From Massilia sp. Root418 (GTDB taxonomy: Bacteria > Pseudomonadota > Gammaproteobacteria > Burkholderiales > Burkholderiaceae_D), in the NCBI RefSeq assembly GCF_001425265.1, contig NZ_LMEC01000023.1:1-64000 (forward strand): a DNA stretch of 64,000 nucleotides, read 5' to 3'. The notes beneath the pieces are model-generated. The model saw only the letters and a list, made by a program, of their open reading frames with translations, searched no databases and was not told where the DNA came from. A program made the translations under genes and the position numbers. Every line of letters starts with the position of its first letter. Position 1 is the first letter of the stretch. Shown piece by piece: positions 28,670 through 39,131 of the stretch.

Positions 28670-29827
28670 ATGCTGAAAAAGTACGCTGACAGTGTGAACG
28701 AGTGGCGCGGCTGGAGCGCGCTGGCCAGGCAGCAGACCGGCAAAAGCATCCTGGCGCAGCTGCGCGAAATCCGCGCCCTGCGCGGCATGGGCGGCCAGTG
28801 CGGCATGTCGGACTATTACTGCTACAAGCTGTACGACGACAGCTACCAGCTGGGGCGCGGCGCGCGCGACTTCCTCGGCTGGCGCCTCGAATCCAGCTTG
28901 GGGATGGCGCTCAATCCCCGCCACGCCGTCCTGCCCGCGTGGGACAAGCTCGCCTTCACGGCGCTGGCCGGCGCCGCCGGCCTGCCCATCGTGCCGCTGC
29001 GCGCCTACTACCACCGCGCGGAAGTGGTCCCCGCCGCGCATGGCGAACACCTGAAGACACCGGAGGCAGTAGGCGCCTTCCTGCGCGAGCCCGCCAATTT
29101 TCCCCTGTTCGCCAAGCCCGCCTTCTCGCAGCAGGGCAAGGGCGCGGAGTACCTGTCCGGATACGACCGCGCCAGCGACACCCTGCGCATCCTCGGCGGC
29201 GCCACCATGCGGGTGGACGCCTTCCTGCAGCGCCTGACGGTGAGCATCGACCCGCGCTACCACCGGCCCGAATGCGGCTTCGTGTTCCAGTCCCCGCTGG
29301 CGCCGGCGCCGGAAATCCACGCGCTGACCAATTGGGCCGCCATCTGCGGCGTGCGCGTGATCTGCCTGAATGGCCCCGAAGGCGCCAAGCCCATTGCCGC
29401 GCTTTGGAAGATCGCCGTGCCGCCCAATCACGTGGACAACTTCAGCAAAGGAAAGTACGGCAACCTGCTGGCCAGCATTAACCTCGAAGACGGCAGCGTT
29501 ACCCGCACCCTGACCGCGTTCTGGCCCCACACGGCCATCCACCTGACCCATCCGCTGACGGGCGCACGGCTGGAGGGCTTCCAGGTGCCGGGCTGGGACA
29601 AGGTGCTGGAAGCCTGCCGCCAGGGCGGCGCGACCTTCCCGCTGATGCGCATCCACCACTGGGACTTTGCGCTCACCGACCAGGGGCCGCTGATCCTGGA
29701 GCTGAACGACCTGGGCATGACGATAGGCCCGCAAATCCACGGCCGGGGCCTGCTGACCGAGGAAATGCGCGCTTTCCTGCGGCGCCACGCCAACCCGGCG
29801 GCACATCCATGGGTGGCCGCGCTGTAG
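28670..29827 (+). CDS. Sugar-transfer-associated ATP-grasp domain protein
   Basis: 385 aa from the ATG at 28670 (GGAG seven bases upstream). The ATP-grasp core shows LFAKPAFSQQGKGAEYL (ATP-binding Lys and Gly-rich loop) and the late metal-binding LILELNDLG-type end. The opening LREIRALRGMGGQCGMSDYY resembles the ATPgrasp_ST family found beside polysaccharide and sugar-transfer genes. Here it stands alone, with no such genes nearby, so its acceptor is unknown. Confidence 0.75.
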   Translation: MLKKYADSVNEWRGWSALARQQTGKSILAQLREIRALRGMGGQCGMSDYYCYKLYDDSYQLGRGARDFLGWRLESSLGMALNPRHAVLPAWDKLAFTALAGAAGLPIVPLRAYYHRAEVVPAAHGEHLKTPEAVGAFLREPANFPLFAKPAFSQQGKGAEYLSGYDRASDTLRILGGATMRVDAFLQRLTVSIDPRYHRPECGFVFQSPLAPAPEIHALTNWAAICGVRVICLNGPEGAKPIAALWKIAVPPNHVDNFSKGKYGNLLASINLEDGSVTRTLTAFWPHTAIHLTHPLTGARLEGFQVPGWDKVLEACRQGGATFPLMRIHHWDFALTDQGPLILELNDLGMTIGPQIHGRGLLTEEMRAFLRRHANPAAHPWVAAL

Positions 29828-29974
29828 CGCTGCCACTGCCGGCCTGTTATTCGTTTCCGAAATAATAGTTAGTCAAAGAATAAATTTAAAAAATATGATG
29901 CACCGCAGTATATTGAAGCCGCAGCGAGTGATTTTCATTTACTCAACCGTGCTCTTTGACCATTCGGAGGAATC

Positions 29975-30328
29975 ATGTCGACCAATGTACGTGCAAGCGC
30001 TGTGGCAGCGTCCCTATTATTGTCCATGTTTGCGGGCCACGCGTCCGCCGCCGATCTCCAGACCCGGTTCGACAAAGCAGCGTGCGCCGTCCCGAACTAC
30101 GCGGCTGTGTGGCGCAGCGAGGAACAGCAGGGGGACGTCAAGGTCAAGGTGCTGGTGGCGCCGGACGGCAGCGTGAAGGACGCGAAAGTGGTGCAGTCCA
30201 GCGGCTACTCTGCGCTGGACAAGGCATCGCTCCGGGCCAGCGCCAAATGCAAATTCAAGCCGGCGGCCAAGGACAGCGATCTGGCCCAGGGCTGGGTGGA
30301 CGTGCGCTATAGCTGGGTCATCAACTGA
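29975..30328 (+). CDS. Small periplasmic TonB C-terminal-domain protein
   Basis: 117 aa. Signal peptide ASLLLSMFAGHASA, then a TonB C-terminal-like domain (VKVKVLVAPDGSVKDAKVVQSSGYSALD, KCKFKPA). It lacks the N-terminal membrane anchor and Pro-rich span of true TonB, so it is a free periplasmic TonB-fold protein. Two Cys, at about residues 37 and 92, may form a disulfide. A good GGAGGAA ribosome-binding site and an AT-rich leader (29831-29974) precede it. No ExbBD are nearby; role unknown. Confidence 0.8.
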   Translation: MSTNVRASAVAASLLLSMFAGHASAADLQTRFDKAACAVPNYAAVWRSEEQQGDVKVKVLVAPDGSVKDAKVVQSSGYSALDKASLRASAKCKFKPAAKDSDLAQGWVDVRYSWVIN

Positions 30329-30369
30329 CCGGTGGCCCGTCCGCCATGCACGCTGTCCGGCTTGCGGGT

Positions 30370-30399
30370 TTGCCAACAGCGTGCAAACCCGCGTAGAAT
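30370..30399 (+). promoter_or_regulatory. Promoter of tRNA-Gly
   Basis: TTGCCA (30370-30375), an 18-bp spacer and TAGAAT (30394-30399), nine bases before the tRNA. A perfect 10-bp inverted repeat GCGGGTTTGC / GCAAACCCGC (30364-30373, 30383-30392) overlaps it and may end the upstream TonB-like transcript. Confidence 0.65.
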
Positions 30400-30408
30400 G
30401 CAGCCAAC

Positions 30409-30482
30409 GCGGGTGTAGCTCAATGGTAGAGCAGAAGCTTCCCAAGCTTACGACGAGGGTTCGATCCCCTTCACCCGCTCCA
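30409..30482 (+). tRNA. tRNA-Gly (anticodon CCC)
   Basis: 74 nt with encoded CCA. Acceptor stem GCGGGTG/CACCCGC; D arm GCTC-AATGGTA-GAGC; anticodon loop TTCCCAA giving CCC, which reads GGG codons; T arm AGGG-TTCGATC-CCCT. The first anticodon-stem pair is a G-A mismatch. It is convergent with the DUF4214 gene, whose stop codon lies 13 bp downstream. Confidence 0.97.
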
Positions 30483-30495
30483 GGCATATTTTCGC

Positions 30496-31977
30496 TCAGG
30501 CGAACGGCGTATAGGCGTAGCCATTGGCGATCAGTCCCGCGTTCAAACCCTGGCTTTCGGGGCTTTCTGAAAATCCCAACATCACTTGCGGTACCGTCAC
30601 GCCGCGTTCCAGCACACTTAGCCAGAAATCCACCGCGCCAGGTTCCGGCTCGCGCTCCAGCGCGTTCTGATACAGCTTGGTGATCAGTGTTGCCCGGTCG
30701 GTGTTGGCGGCAGAGCCGTACAGGGCCACGAATTCCGGCGCCTGGGTGAAGCCGGCGGCGATCTGCTCCAGTGTGGCGCCGTTGTCCATGGCTTTTAGCC
30801 AAAAGCCCGCGCCCAGCATATCGGGCGCGCGGTTGAAGGCGCTCTGGTACAAGCGGAACAGCTGGCCTGCGCTCCCGGTCACGTCCAGCGCCAGGCTGCT
30901 GTCGGCGAACTGGATGCGCTCCATGTTCGACAGCGTGTTGACGGCGCCTCCCGCTGCCGCGCCCACCGTGTAGCCGCCCGCCACCGCAGCTACCGCGTAG
31001 CTGGCGCGGGCGCCGGCGAAGACCGCCGTGTCCACCCCTTCGCCGCCGTTGATGGCGTGGCCGTAGTCGTTCAGCACCACGGTATCGCGCCCGCTGCCGC
31101 CGTTCACCGCCAGGTGTGCGCCGCCGCCGGTGATGCTGATGCGGTCATTGCCGGCGCCGGAAGCGATCAGCCAGTCGTTGCCGACGTTGGCGGGCAGGGT
31201 GATGCCGATGACGTCGTCGCCGCCGAAGTTCGCGGCATTGGCCAGCAGCTGCTGTTCGTTGGCCACGGTGCTGCCGCTGACAGCCATGGCCGCGCCGCTG
31301 ATCAGGGCGGAGCTGCCGTCGGTATAGTACTGGGCGTAGGAGGTGAGGGTGCCGCTCACGGTGGCGCTGGCCGCGTTCTGGCTGATGGCGGTGGCGTCGC
31401 CGGTGAGATTGAAGCTGCCGGTGATGCGGCCGCCCTGTTCGAACAGCTCCGTGGTGCGGCTCAGGGTGTCGATCACGCCGGAGAAGTTGTTGCCGTCGCT
31501 GACGATGGCGCCGTGCGCCTTGAGCACCGTGTTGCCGATGGTGCTGTCGTAGCCTGCGCTGCCACTGGTGATCAGCTGCTGCAGCGTGAGCGTGCTGAAG
31601 GTGCCGCCCTTGGCCGTGATCAGATATTTGCCGGCGGACGCGGTGTAGCCGAAGTTCAGCTGGCCGTCGTAGACCTGGCGGTAGCTGCCCGATACGTGTT
31701 CTTCCAGCGAGCCGGCCGAGAATGTGCCGCTGCTGGCGCCGGGCGCGGTGTTGACCAGGCCCGCGAAGGTCTGGAAGGTGCCGTCCGGGTAATCCAGGTA
31801 GCCTTCCGGTCCCGCCAGCGATCCGCTGGCGTACACGCTGTGGGTGGCCGTGAAGTTGTAGCCGGCCTTGATGAACTTCTCGACCTCCCCGGCCAGGGTG
31901 GCGGTGGGATGCGCGGCGCGGTGGGCTTCCAGCGTGGTCAGCGCGGCCTGGCTGAAATTAACGGTAACGGTAGTCAT
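30496..31977 (-). CDS. DUF4214-containing secreted (RTX-like) protein
   Basis: 493 aa with no N-terminal signal peptide. The middle (residues about 255-320) has RTX/calcium-repeat-like words (GAGNDRISITGGG, NGGSGRDTVVLNDYG, INGGEGVDTAVF). The C-terminal part holds two DUF4214 modules (LFRLYQSAFNRAPDMLGAGFWL and ITKLYQNALEREPEPGAVDFWL). Such proteins are typically exported by type I secretion using a C-terminal signal and act in adhesion or at the cell surface. No exporter is adjacent. The N-terminal half is a Ser/Gly/Thr-rich region of unknown fold. Confidence 0.8.
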   Translation of the reverse strand: MTTVTVNFSQAALTTLEAHRAAHPTATLAGEVEKFIKAGYNFTATHSVYASGSLAGPEGYLDYPDGTFQTFAGLVNTAPGASSGTFSAGSLEEHVSGSYRQVYDGQLNFGYTASAGKYLITAKGGTFSTLTLQQLITSGSAGYDSTIGNTVLKAHGAIVSDGNNFSGVIDTLSRTTELFEQGGRITGSFNLTGDATAISQNAASATVSGTLTSYAQYYTDGSSALISGAAMAVSGSTVANEQQLLANAANFGGDDVIGITLPANVGNDWLIASGAGNDRISITGGGAHLAVNGGSGRDTVVLNDYGHAINGGEGVDTAVFAGARASYAVAAVAGGYTVGAAAGGAVNTLSNMERIQFADSSLALDVTGSAGQLFRLYQSAFNRAPDMLGAGFWLKAMDNGATLEQIAAGFTQAPEFVALYGSAANTDRATLITKLYQNALEREPEPGAVDFWLSVLERGVTVPQVMLGFSESPESQGLNAGLIANGYAYTPFA

Positions 31978-32004
31978 GGCGTATCTCTTTGATAAGGACA
32001 GCGG

Positions 32005-32511
32005 TCATCGGGACAGTTCTATGTCCAGCCACACAGCATACGCCAAGTGCTTGCCATTCCATAGCGCGCCGCCGCGCACGGCCGCGTCGCAGGATACGGA
32101 CTGGCCTTCGATCTCCTCGCGCCGCTGGCGGTCGCGGAAGGCCTGCCCGTCTTTCTGCGACAGGTAGCCCACCATGCGGCCCGCCACGAACACCGCCACC
32201 GGCTTGTCGTCGTAGGGATTGCGCGGATCCACCGCCAGCACCGCCTGCAGGCGCGTGTCGGCGCCCTTGTCGCCGTGCTGTCCCGCCAGTTCGCGCACGG
32301 CGGCGCTGTAGCGCGATTCGGCCACCACTTCGGTCAGCATGCGGCCGCCGTCGGACCAGTGCTTGGCCGGCGCTGCCGGTTGCGCTGGCTCATAGGCGGC
32401 GCCGGGCGCCTTGCCTGCGGGCGGCGGCGGGGTCCGGAAGCCTTTTTTCAGCAGCAGGTACATGGCGGCCAGGGACAGTGCCATGATGGCAAGAAGGAGT
32501 GCGTCGGTCAT
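32005..32511 (-). CDS. Membrane-anchored protein of unknown function, possible HIRAN-like C-terminus
   Basis: 168 aa. One N-terminal membrane helix ([18 protein letters not shown]), a Pro/Ala-rich linker (about 25-50) and a soluble domain. The part [24 protein letters not shown] resembles the HIRAN-type pattern (NP-D-NA-V-V-VGYLS), a nucleic-acid-associated fold; this is a weak resemblance only. It is divergent from trmB and shares its upstream region. Confidence 0.7.
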   Translation of the reverse strand: MTDALLLAIMALSLAAMYLLLKKGFRTPPPPAGKAPGAAYEPAQPAAPAKHWSDGGRMLTEVVAESRYSAAVRELAGQHGDKGADTRLQAVLAVDPRNPYDDKPVAVFVAGRMVGYLSQKDGQAFRDRQRREEIEGQSVSCDAAVRGGALWNGKHLAYAVWLDIELSR

Positions 32512-32578
32512 CGTCGTAAAGGGGCGGGTCGGTCAAAGCCGTATTATCGCAGGCCGCGCCCGCGGCGGTTGGCTCACG

Positions 32579-32584
32579 TATAAT
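32579..32584 (+). promoter_or_regulatory. Possible -10 element of trmB
   Basis: A perfect TATAAT in CACGTATAATGG, 30 bp before the trmB start. No clear -35 box. Confidence 0.4.
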
Positions 32585-32614
32585 GGCGGATCGTCCTTTG
32601 AATTTGTCCATCCC

Positions 32615-33343
32615 ATGTCTTCCGATACTCCAAACGATAACCCGACCAATCCAGCACGCGCCATGCTGTATGACCCGACCGAACACCGCATCCGCAGCTT
32701 CGTCACGCGTGCCGGCCGCCTGTCCACCGCGCAGGCGCGCGCGCTGGAAGAGCTGGGTCCGAAGTTCCTGATCGAGTACCGCAAAGCGCCGCTGGACTAT
32801 CCGCAGGTCTTCGGCCGCAAGGCGCCGGTGGTGCTGGAGATCGGCTTCGGCATGGGCGGCACCACGGCGCACATTGCCGGCGTGATGCCGGACAAGGATT
32901 TTATCGGCGTGGAAGTCCATACGCCGGGCGTAGGCAGCTTGCTCAAACTGATCGGCGAGCAGCAGCTGAGCAACCTGAAGGCGATCCAGCACGACGCGGT
33001 GGAAGTGCTGAACCACATGATCCCGGACGGCTCGCTGCACGGCGTGCATATCTACTTCCCGGATCCATGGCACAAGGCGCGCCACAACAAGCGCCGCCTG
33101 ATCCAGGGCCCGTTCGTCAAGCTGCTTACCGAGAAGCTGGCGCCGGGCGGCTACCTGCACTGCGCCACCGACTGGCAGGAATACGCGGAACAGATGCTGG
33201 AAGTGCTGGGCGCCGAGCCGGGCCTGCAGAACACGGCCGAGGGCTATGCGCCGCAGCCGGCTTACCGTCCGCTCACCAAGTTCGAGAACCGCGGCCTGAA
33301 GCTGGGCCACGGCGTGTGGGACCTGGTGTTCACCAAGAAGTAG
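32615..33343 (+). CDS. trmB: tRNA (guanine-N7-)-methyltransferase
   Basis: 242 aa from the ATG at 32615. The enzyme makes m7G46 in the tRNA variable loop. Motifs: [16 protein letters not shown] (SAM site), the catalytic [17 protein letters not shown], and [10 protein letters not shown] near the end. Length and motif order match TrmB. It converges with the amidohydrolase gene, leaving three bases between stops. Confidence 0.96.
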   Translation: MSSDTPNDNPTNPARAMLYDPTEHRIRSFVTRAGRLSTAQARALEELGPKFLIEYRKAPLDYPQVFGRKAPVVLEIGFGMGGTTAHIAGVMPDKDFIGVEVHTPGVGSLLKLIGEQQLSNLKAIQHDAVEVLNHMIPDGSLHGVHIYFPDPWHKARHNKRRLIQGPFVKLLTEKLAPGGYLHCATDWQEYAEQMLEVLGAEPGLQNTAEGYAPQPAYRPLTKFENRGLKLGHGVWDLVFTKK

Positions 33344-33346
33344 CCC

Positions 33347-35131
33347 TTACAAGGCGCCCGCGTCGTACACCACCTTCCCGCCCACCACGGTCTGCAAGAC
33401 CCTGGTGTTGGCGATGTCCTCGGCCGGTACTTCCATGAAGTTCCGGTCCAGCACAATCAGGTCGGCCAGCTTGCCGGCCTCCAGCGATCCCGTCTCCTTC
33501 TCCTGCCTCAATGTGTACGCCGCGTTCAGCGTGGCGGCGCGCAGCACGGCCGCGCGCGGCATGCCGGGCGCATCGCCCAGGCGGCCTGCGTACTCGGGCC
33601 CTGCGGCCGGCGATGCGGTGCGCGTCACGCCCACCTTCAAGGCGAACCACATGTCCAGCGGATCCACCGGCCAGTCGCTGCCGTAGGCGATGCGCGCGCC
33701 CGCGTCCAGCAGCAGGGACTGCGGCTCCACGATGGCGTAGCGTTCCTTGCCCATGTACTCCTTGAGCGCGCCCACCGTGTCCGGCGCGGGCTTGGCCCAT
33801 TGGAAGGACAGCACGGGGGTCGCGTCCAGCTGCTTGAAGCGCGGGAAGTCGGCCGGGTCCACGATTTCGTCGTGGGCCAGGGCGGGACGCACGTCCTTGC
33901 CCTCCGGCGTGGCGCGCAGCGCTTGCACCGCGTCCAGGGCGTCGCGCACGGCGCCGTCGCCGTCCACGTGAATATGCGGGTCGATGCGGGCCTTGGCCAG
34001 CCTGGATAGCGTGGACTTGAGCACTGCCGGCGCGAAGTAGCTGGCCGGTCCCTTGCTGGTGCCGGGCGCCCAGTGCGGCTGCTGCGGCGTGCCCTGGTTG
34101 GTGTAGTAGGGCGCCAGCATGGTGCCGGTGAGGGCGGGCGCGGCGATCACGCCGTCCATGAACAGCTTCGCGTGGCGCACCTGCATGGATGGTTCCACGC
34201 GCGTGGCGCCCTGGTCGAACTGCCTGGCGAGCTGGCGGATTTCCTTGAAGGCCTTGCCGGATATGGCGTCCTTCGGATCGACCAGCACCGCGAAGTGCGC
34301 GCGCGCGGTCAGCTTGCCCTGCTTTTGCAGCTGCGAGAACGCGGTCAGGGTTTCAGGGTCGGTGTAGGCGTCGAGGAAGCTGGTGATGCCCTGCTGGCGC
34401 ATGGCCTCCAGCGCTTTGGTGGAGGCGGCCAGGTTTTCCTTGGGCGTGAGCACGGGCATGAACTTGCTCACCATGTCCTGCGCCGCGTCTTCCAGGATGC
34501 CGGTGGCGTTGCCGGCGGCGTCGCGCGCGATCTTGCCGCCCTCCGGGTCGGGCGTGCGGCGGGTGACGCCGGCCAGCTTTAAGGCGCGGGAATTGAGCAG
34601 CGCGGAGTGGCCGAAGGACGAGCGCACCACCACCGGGCGGCTGGTCTTCAGGCTGTCCAGCACTGCGCTGGTGACGTCCACGCCGTCCGGCAGCATGCCT
34701 TGCTGGAACCAGTTCACCACGCGCAGCCAGCGCTTGGGGCTCACGTTCTTGGCCTGGTCCTGGTCCAGGCAGGCCTGGATGCGGGCCTGGAACTGCGGCA
34801 CCGTCAGCGGCTGGTAATCCAGGCTGCAGTTGAGCAGGCGCGTGCCGCCCGACTGCGGGTGCATGTGGCCGTCCACCAGGCCGGGCATCAGCATGCGGCC
34901 CTGCAGGTCGATCACGCGGGTCTGGGCGCCGGTGTACTCGTCCGCGCCGGCATTGCCGCCCACGTAGACGATGCGGCCGCCGCGCACGGCCAGCGCCTGC
35001 TGCACGCTGTCCTGCGCGTCCACGGTGTAGACATAGCCGTTGCGGTAGACCGTGTCCGCCGGCGCGGCGGGGGCAGCGTGTGCCGCTGCGGACAGCAGGA
35101 GGGTCGAAAGGGCGTATCCGGTGCGGCGCAT
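33347..35131 (-). CDS. Exported amidohydrolase (YtcJ-like, amidohydrolase_3)
   Basis: 594 aa with a signal peptide (STLLLSAAAHAAP). Metal-binding start DGHMHPQSGG (HxH), an Asp/His-rich later part (HIHVDGDGAVRDALD) and the C-terminal YGSDWPVDPLDMW with the catalytic Asp. N- and C-terminal strands form the usual composite beta-sandwich (VIDLQGRMLMPGLVDGH). These enzymes hydrolyse amides such as formamides; substrate unknown. It starts 18 bp after the EamA gene on the same strand, so the two are probably co-transcribed. Confidence 0.88.
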   Translation of the reverse strand: MRRTGYALSTLLLSAAAHAAPAAPADTVYRNGYVYTVDAQDSVQQALAVRGGRIVYVGGNAGADEYTGAQTRVIDLQGRMLMPGLVDGHMHPQSGGTRLLNCSLDYQPLTVPQFQARIQACLDQDQAKNVSPKRWLRVVNWFQQGMLPDGVDVTSAVLDSLKTSRPVVVRSSFGHSALLNSRALKLAGVTRRTPDPEGGKIARDAAGNATGILEDAAQDMVSKFMPVLTPKENLAASTKALEAMRQQGITSFLDAYTDPETLTAFSQLQKQGKLTARAHFAVLVDPKDAISGKAFKEIRQLARQFDQGATRVEPSMQVRHAKLFMDGVIAAPALTGTMLAPYYTNQGTPQQPHWAPGTSKGPASYFAPAVLKSTLSRLAKARIDPHIHVDGDGAVRDALDAVQALRATPEGKDVRPALAHDEIVDPADFPRFKQLDATPVLSFQWAKPAPDTVGALKEYMGKERYAIVEPQSLLLDAGARIAYGSDWPVDPLDMWFALKVGVTRTASPAAGPEYAGRLGDAPGMPRAAVLRAATLNAAYTLRQEKETGSLEAGKLADLIVLDRNFMEVPAEDIANTRVLQTVVGGKVVYDAGAL

Positions 35132-35149
35132 GCATGCTCCTCAAAAAAG

Positions 35150-36052
35150 TTATCTTGCGCGGACCTCCGCGCGGCCCAGGGCCGGCCAGGACGGCATGAA
35201 GGCCAGCAGGTTGCCCGCCAGGACCAGCGCCAGGCCGCAAAACGCCAGCGCGGTCCAGTGGTAGCCCTCGAACAGGGTGGACGCGCTCAGCGCCACGATG
35301 GGGAATAATACTGTGGAATAGGCCGCGCGGTCCGGGCCGATGCGGCCCACCAGCATCAGGTAGGCGGTGAAGGCGACCACCGAACCGGGGATGGCGAGGT
35401 AGAGCAGCGAACCCACGTAGCGCGTGCCCGGCTCCCAGGTGAAGGGCATGCCCAGCACCAGCGCGCCGGCGGTGAGGATGGAGGCGCCTATCATCATGGC
35501 CCAGACATTGGTCAGCCACGGCGCCAGGCCGAGCGACTGCATGCGGCTCGACAGCAGGTTGCCGGTCGAGAAGCACAGTGTGCCCAGCAAGGCCAGGCCC
35601 AGGCCGGCCAGCATGCCGCCGTCGCCCCAGTGGCCCTGCATCTGCGGCAGGAACAGCAGCGCGATGCCGCACAGGCCGAGCAGGGCGCCGCCCACCACCT
35701 GCGGGCGCAGCGCGCGGCCCAGGAACAGCCGGCCGTTCAGCGCGTTCCAGATCGGTGCGGTGGAAAACACCACGGCTACCAGGCCGCTGGGCACCCACTG
35801 GCTGGCGTAGTAAAAGCACAGGAAGTTACAGCAGAACAGCGCCAGGCCCTGCGCCGCCAGATAAGGCCAGGCCGCGCGCGGCGGCCACACCTTCTTGCGC
35901 ATGGCGAACAGCACCAGCAGCAGCACCGCCGCCGCGATCCAGAAGCGGTAGGCGATGGACACGGGCGCGGGCACCACGCCGAGCTGGAACTTGATGGCGA
36001 TCCAGGTGGTACCCCAGATCAGGACGGTAATCAGATAGAGAAAAGCGTTCAT
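35150..36052 (-). CDS. EamA/DMT-family transporter
   Basis: 300 aa from the ATG at 36052 (an in-frame ATG at 36085 would add 11 polar residues). Ten predicted membrane helices in two EamA repeats; the start NAFLYLITVLIWGTTWIAIKF with the WG-TW motif is typical of drug/metabolite exporters. It is divergent from an AraC regulator gene, which may control it, and followed by the amidohydrolase gene. Confidence 0.88.
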   Translation of the reverse strand: MNAFLYLITVLIWGTTWIAIKFQLGVVPAPVSIAYRFWIAAAVLLLVLFAMRKKVWPPRAAWPYLAAQGLALFCCNFLCFYYASQWVPSGLVAVVFSTAPIWNALNGRLFLGRALRPQVVGGALLGLCGIALLFLPQMQGHWGDGGMLAGLGLALLGTLCFSTGNLLSSRMQSLGLAPWLTNVWAMMIGASILTAGALVLGMPFTWEPGTRYVGSLLYLAIPGSVVAFTAYLMLVGRIGPDRAAYSTVLFPIVALSASTLFEGYHWTALAFCGLALVLAGNLLAFMPSWPALGRAEVRAR

Positions 36053-36147
36053 GGCGTAGTCCGGTGACATTCGAGCTTGCATCATGCTGCCCCCGCGCCG
36101 CCGCCGCTTGTCTGCGCTTGCGCATTTGTCCTCCCCGCTCTGCCGAG

Positions 36148-36207
36148 CTGAGCCGCATTTTCACCCACTTCGGGGTCAGACCCCGAATTCGAGAAAATGC
36201 GGCTCAG
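36148..36207. repeat. Nested palindrome element
   Basis: Outer perfect 15-bp arms CTGAGCCGCATTTTC (36148-36162) and GAAAATGCGGCTCAG (36193-36207). Centred inside is TTCGGGGTC-A-GACCCCGAA (36169-36187), a 19-bp palindrome. It is located in the EamA/AraC divergent gap of 255 bp; the rest of that gap shows no gene. Confidence 0.8.
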
Positions 36208-36307
36208 GCTGCTTGTGGGAGATGTCTGAATGGTGAGGGATTGTCTGATCTTGCGCAAAAGTGGGCGGGGACCGGCGGGGAAAGGGCGGGCGTGCTAGAC
36301 TTTTTGC

Positions 36308-37240
36308 ATGGCTACCATTTCCCCTTCGGTCTTCGATACCGCTGCGCCGGCCGGCGCGGAGGCGATCTCGCATGCGGTGTTCAAGACCATGTCGAATACC
36401 GATGCGACGCTGGAGCGCTTCGCCTGGCTGGGCGACGGCCTGGCCGCCGCGATCTGGGAACGGGAGACGGATGAGGAAGTGACCACTTACTCTCAGCCGG
36501 GGCACCATACGTTTTCCTGCTACCTGGGCGGCGGTTACCGCACCGAGCGCAATGGCGCGGGCGTGGTGCCTGGGCAGTATGGGGCACCAAAGCGCTTGTG
36601 CACCTTGCCGGACTGGCATGAGTCGCACTGGCTGGTGCGCGACAAGCTGCGCCTGCTGCACGTGTATTTCATGCCGGAGCACTTCACCCGGCGCGCCGTG
36701 GTGGAGCTGGACCGCGAGCCGCGCGAGCTGACCCTGGCAGACCGCACCTATTTCGAGGATCCGCGCCTTGTGCAGCTGTGCGAGGAACTGGTGGCCACGC
36801 CGTGGCAAGGGGCGGATGCGCTGCTGCGCGTGAACGAGATCACGCATGCCACCCTGAGCGAGCTGCTGAAATCGCAGTCGATGATAGACCCGGGCGCGCG
36901 GCTGCGCGGCGGGCTGGCGCCGGTGGTGCGGCGCAGGCTGGCGGAGTATATCGAGGCGCACTTGGCCGAGGCCATTACCTTGGGCATGCTGGCGCAGGTG
37001 GCGTGCATGTCGGAGTTCCACCTGGCGCGCATGTTCCGCGTGTCGTTCGGGATGCCGCCGTCGGCGTGGGTGGCGCAGCGCCGGCTGGACCGGGCGCGCG
37101 GCTTGCTCAAGGGGACCGCTCTGCCGCTGCAGCAGGTGGCCGATGCTTGCGGCTATGCGGATTTGAGCCACTTCAGCCACCGCTTCCGCGCTGCTGTCGG
37201 CGCGCCGCCGGGGCGTTACCGGCAACTGGTGGCTGCGTAG
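36308..37240 (+). CDS. AraC-family transcriptional regulator
   Basis: 310 aa. The N-terminal cupin-like sensor region includes YSQPGHHTFSCYLGGGYRTE. The C-terminal double helix-turn-helix spans residues about 210-305 (ITLGMLAQVACMSEFHLARMFRVSFGMPPSAWV and DACGYADLSHFSHRFRAAVG). Full-length family member. It is divergent from the EamA exporter gene and may regulate it. Confidence 0.92.
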   Translation: MATISPSVFDTAAPAGAEAISHAVFKTMSNTDATLERFAWLGDGLAAAIWERETDEEVTTYSQPGHHTFSCYLGGGYRTERNGAGVVPGQYGAPKRLCTLPDWHESHWLVRDKLRLLHVYFMPEHFTRRAVVELDREPRELTLADRTYFEDPRLVQLCEELVATPWQGADALLRVNEITHATLSELLKSQSMIDPGARLRGGLAPVVRRRLAEYIEAHLAEAITLGMLAQVACMSEFHLARMFRVSFGMPPSAWVAQRRLDRARGLLKGTALPLQQVADACGYADLSHFSHRFRAAVGAPPGRYRQLVAA

Positions 37241-37261
37241 GCCGGGCATCGCGGCGGCGCC

Positions 37262-37291
37262 GGCGGGTTACGCTGCGCTAACCCGCCCTAC
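37262..37291 (+). repeat. REP palindrome (single)
   Basis: GGCGGGTTACGCTGCGCTAA then CCCGCCCTAC. A shorter version of the other REPs. It sits between the convergent AraC and recQ stops, five bases from recQ. Confidence 0.8.
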
Positions 37292-37296
37292 GGTTG

Positions 37297-39123
<1,827 letters not shown>

Positions 39124-39131
39124 TTATTAAC

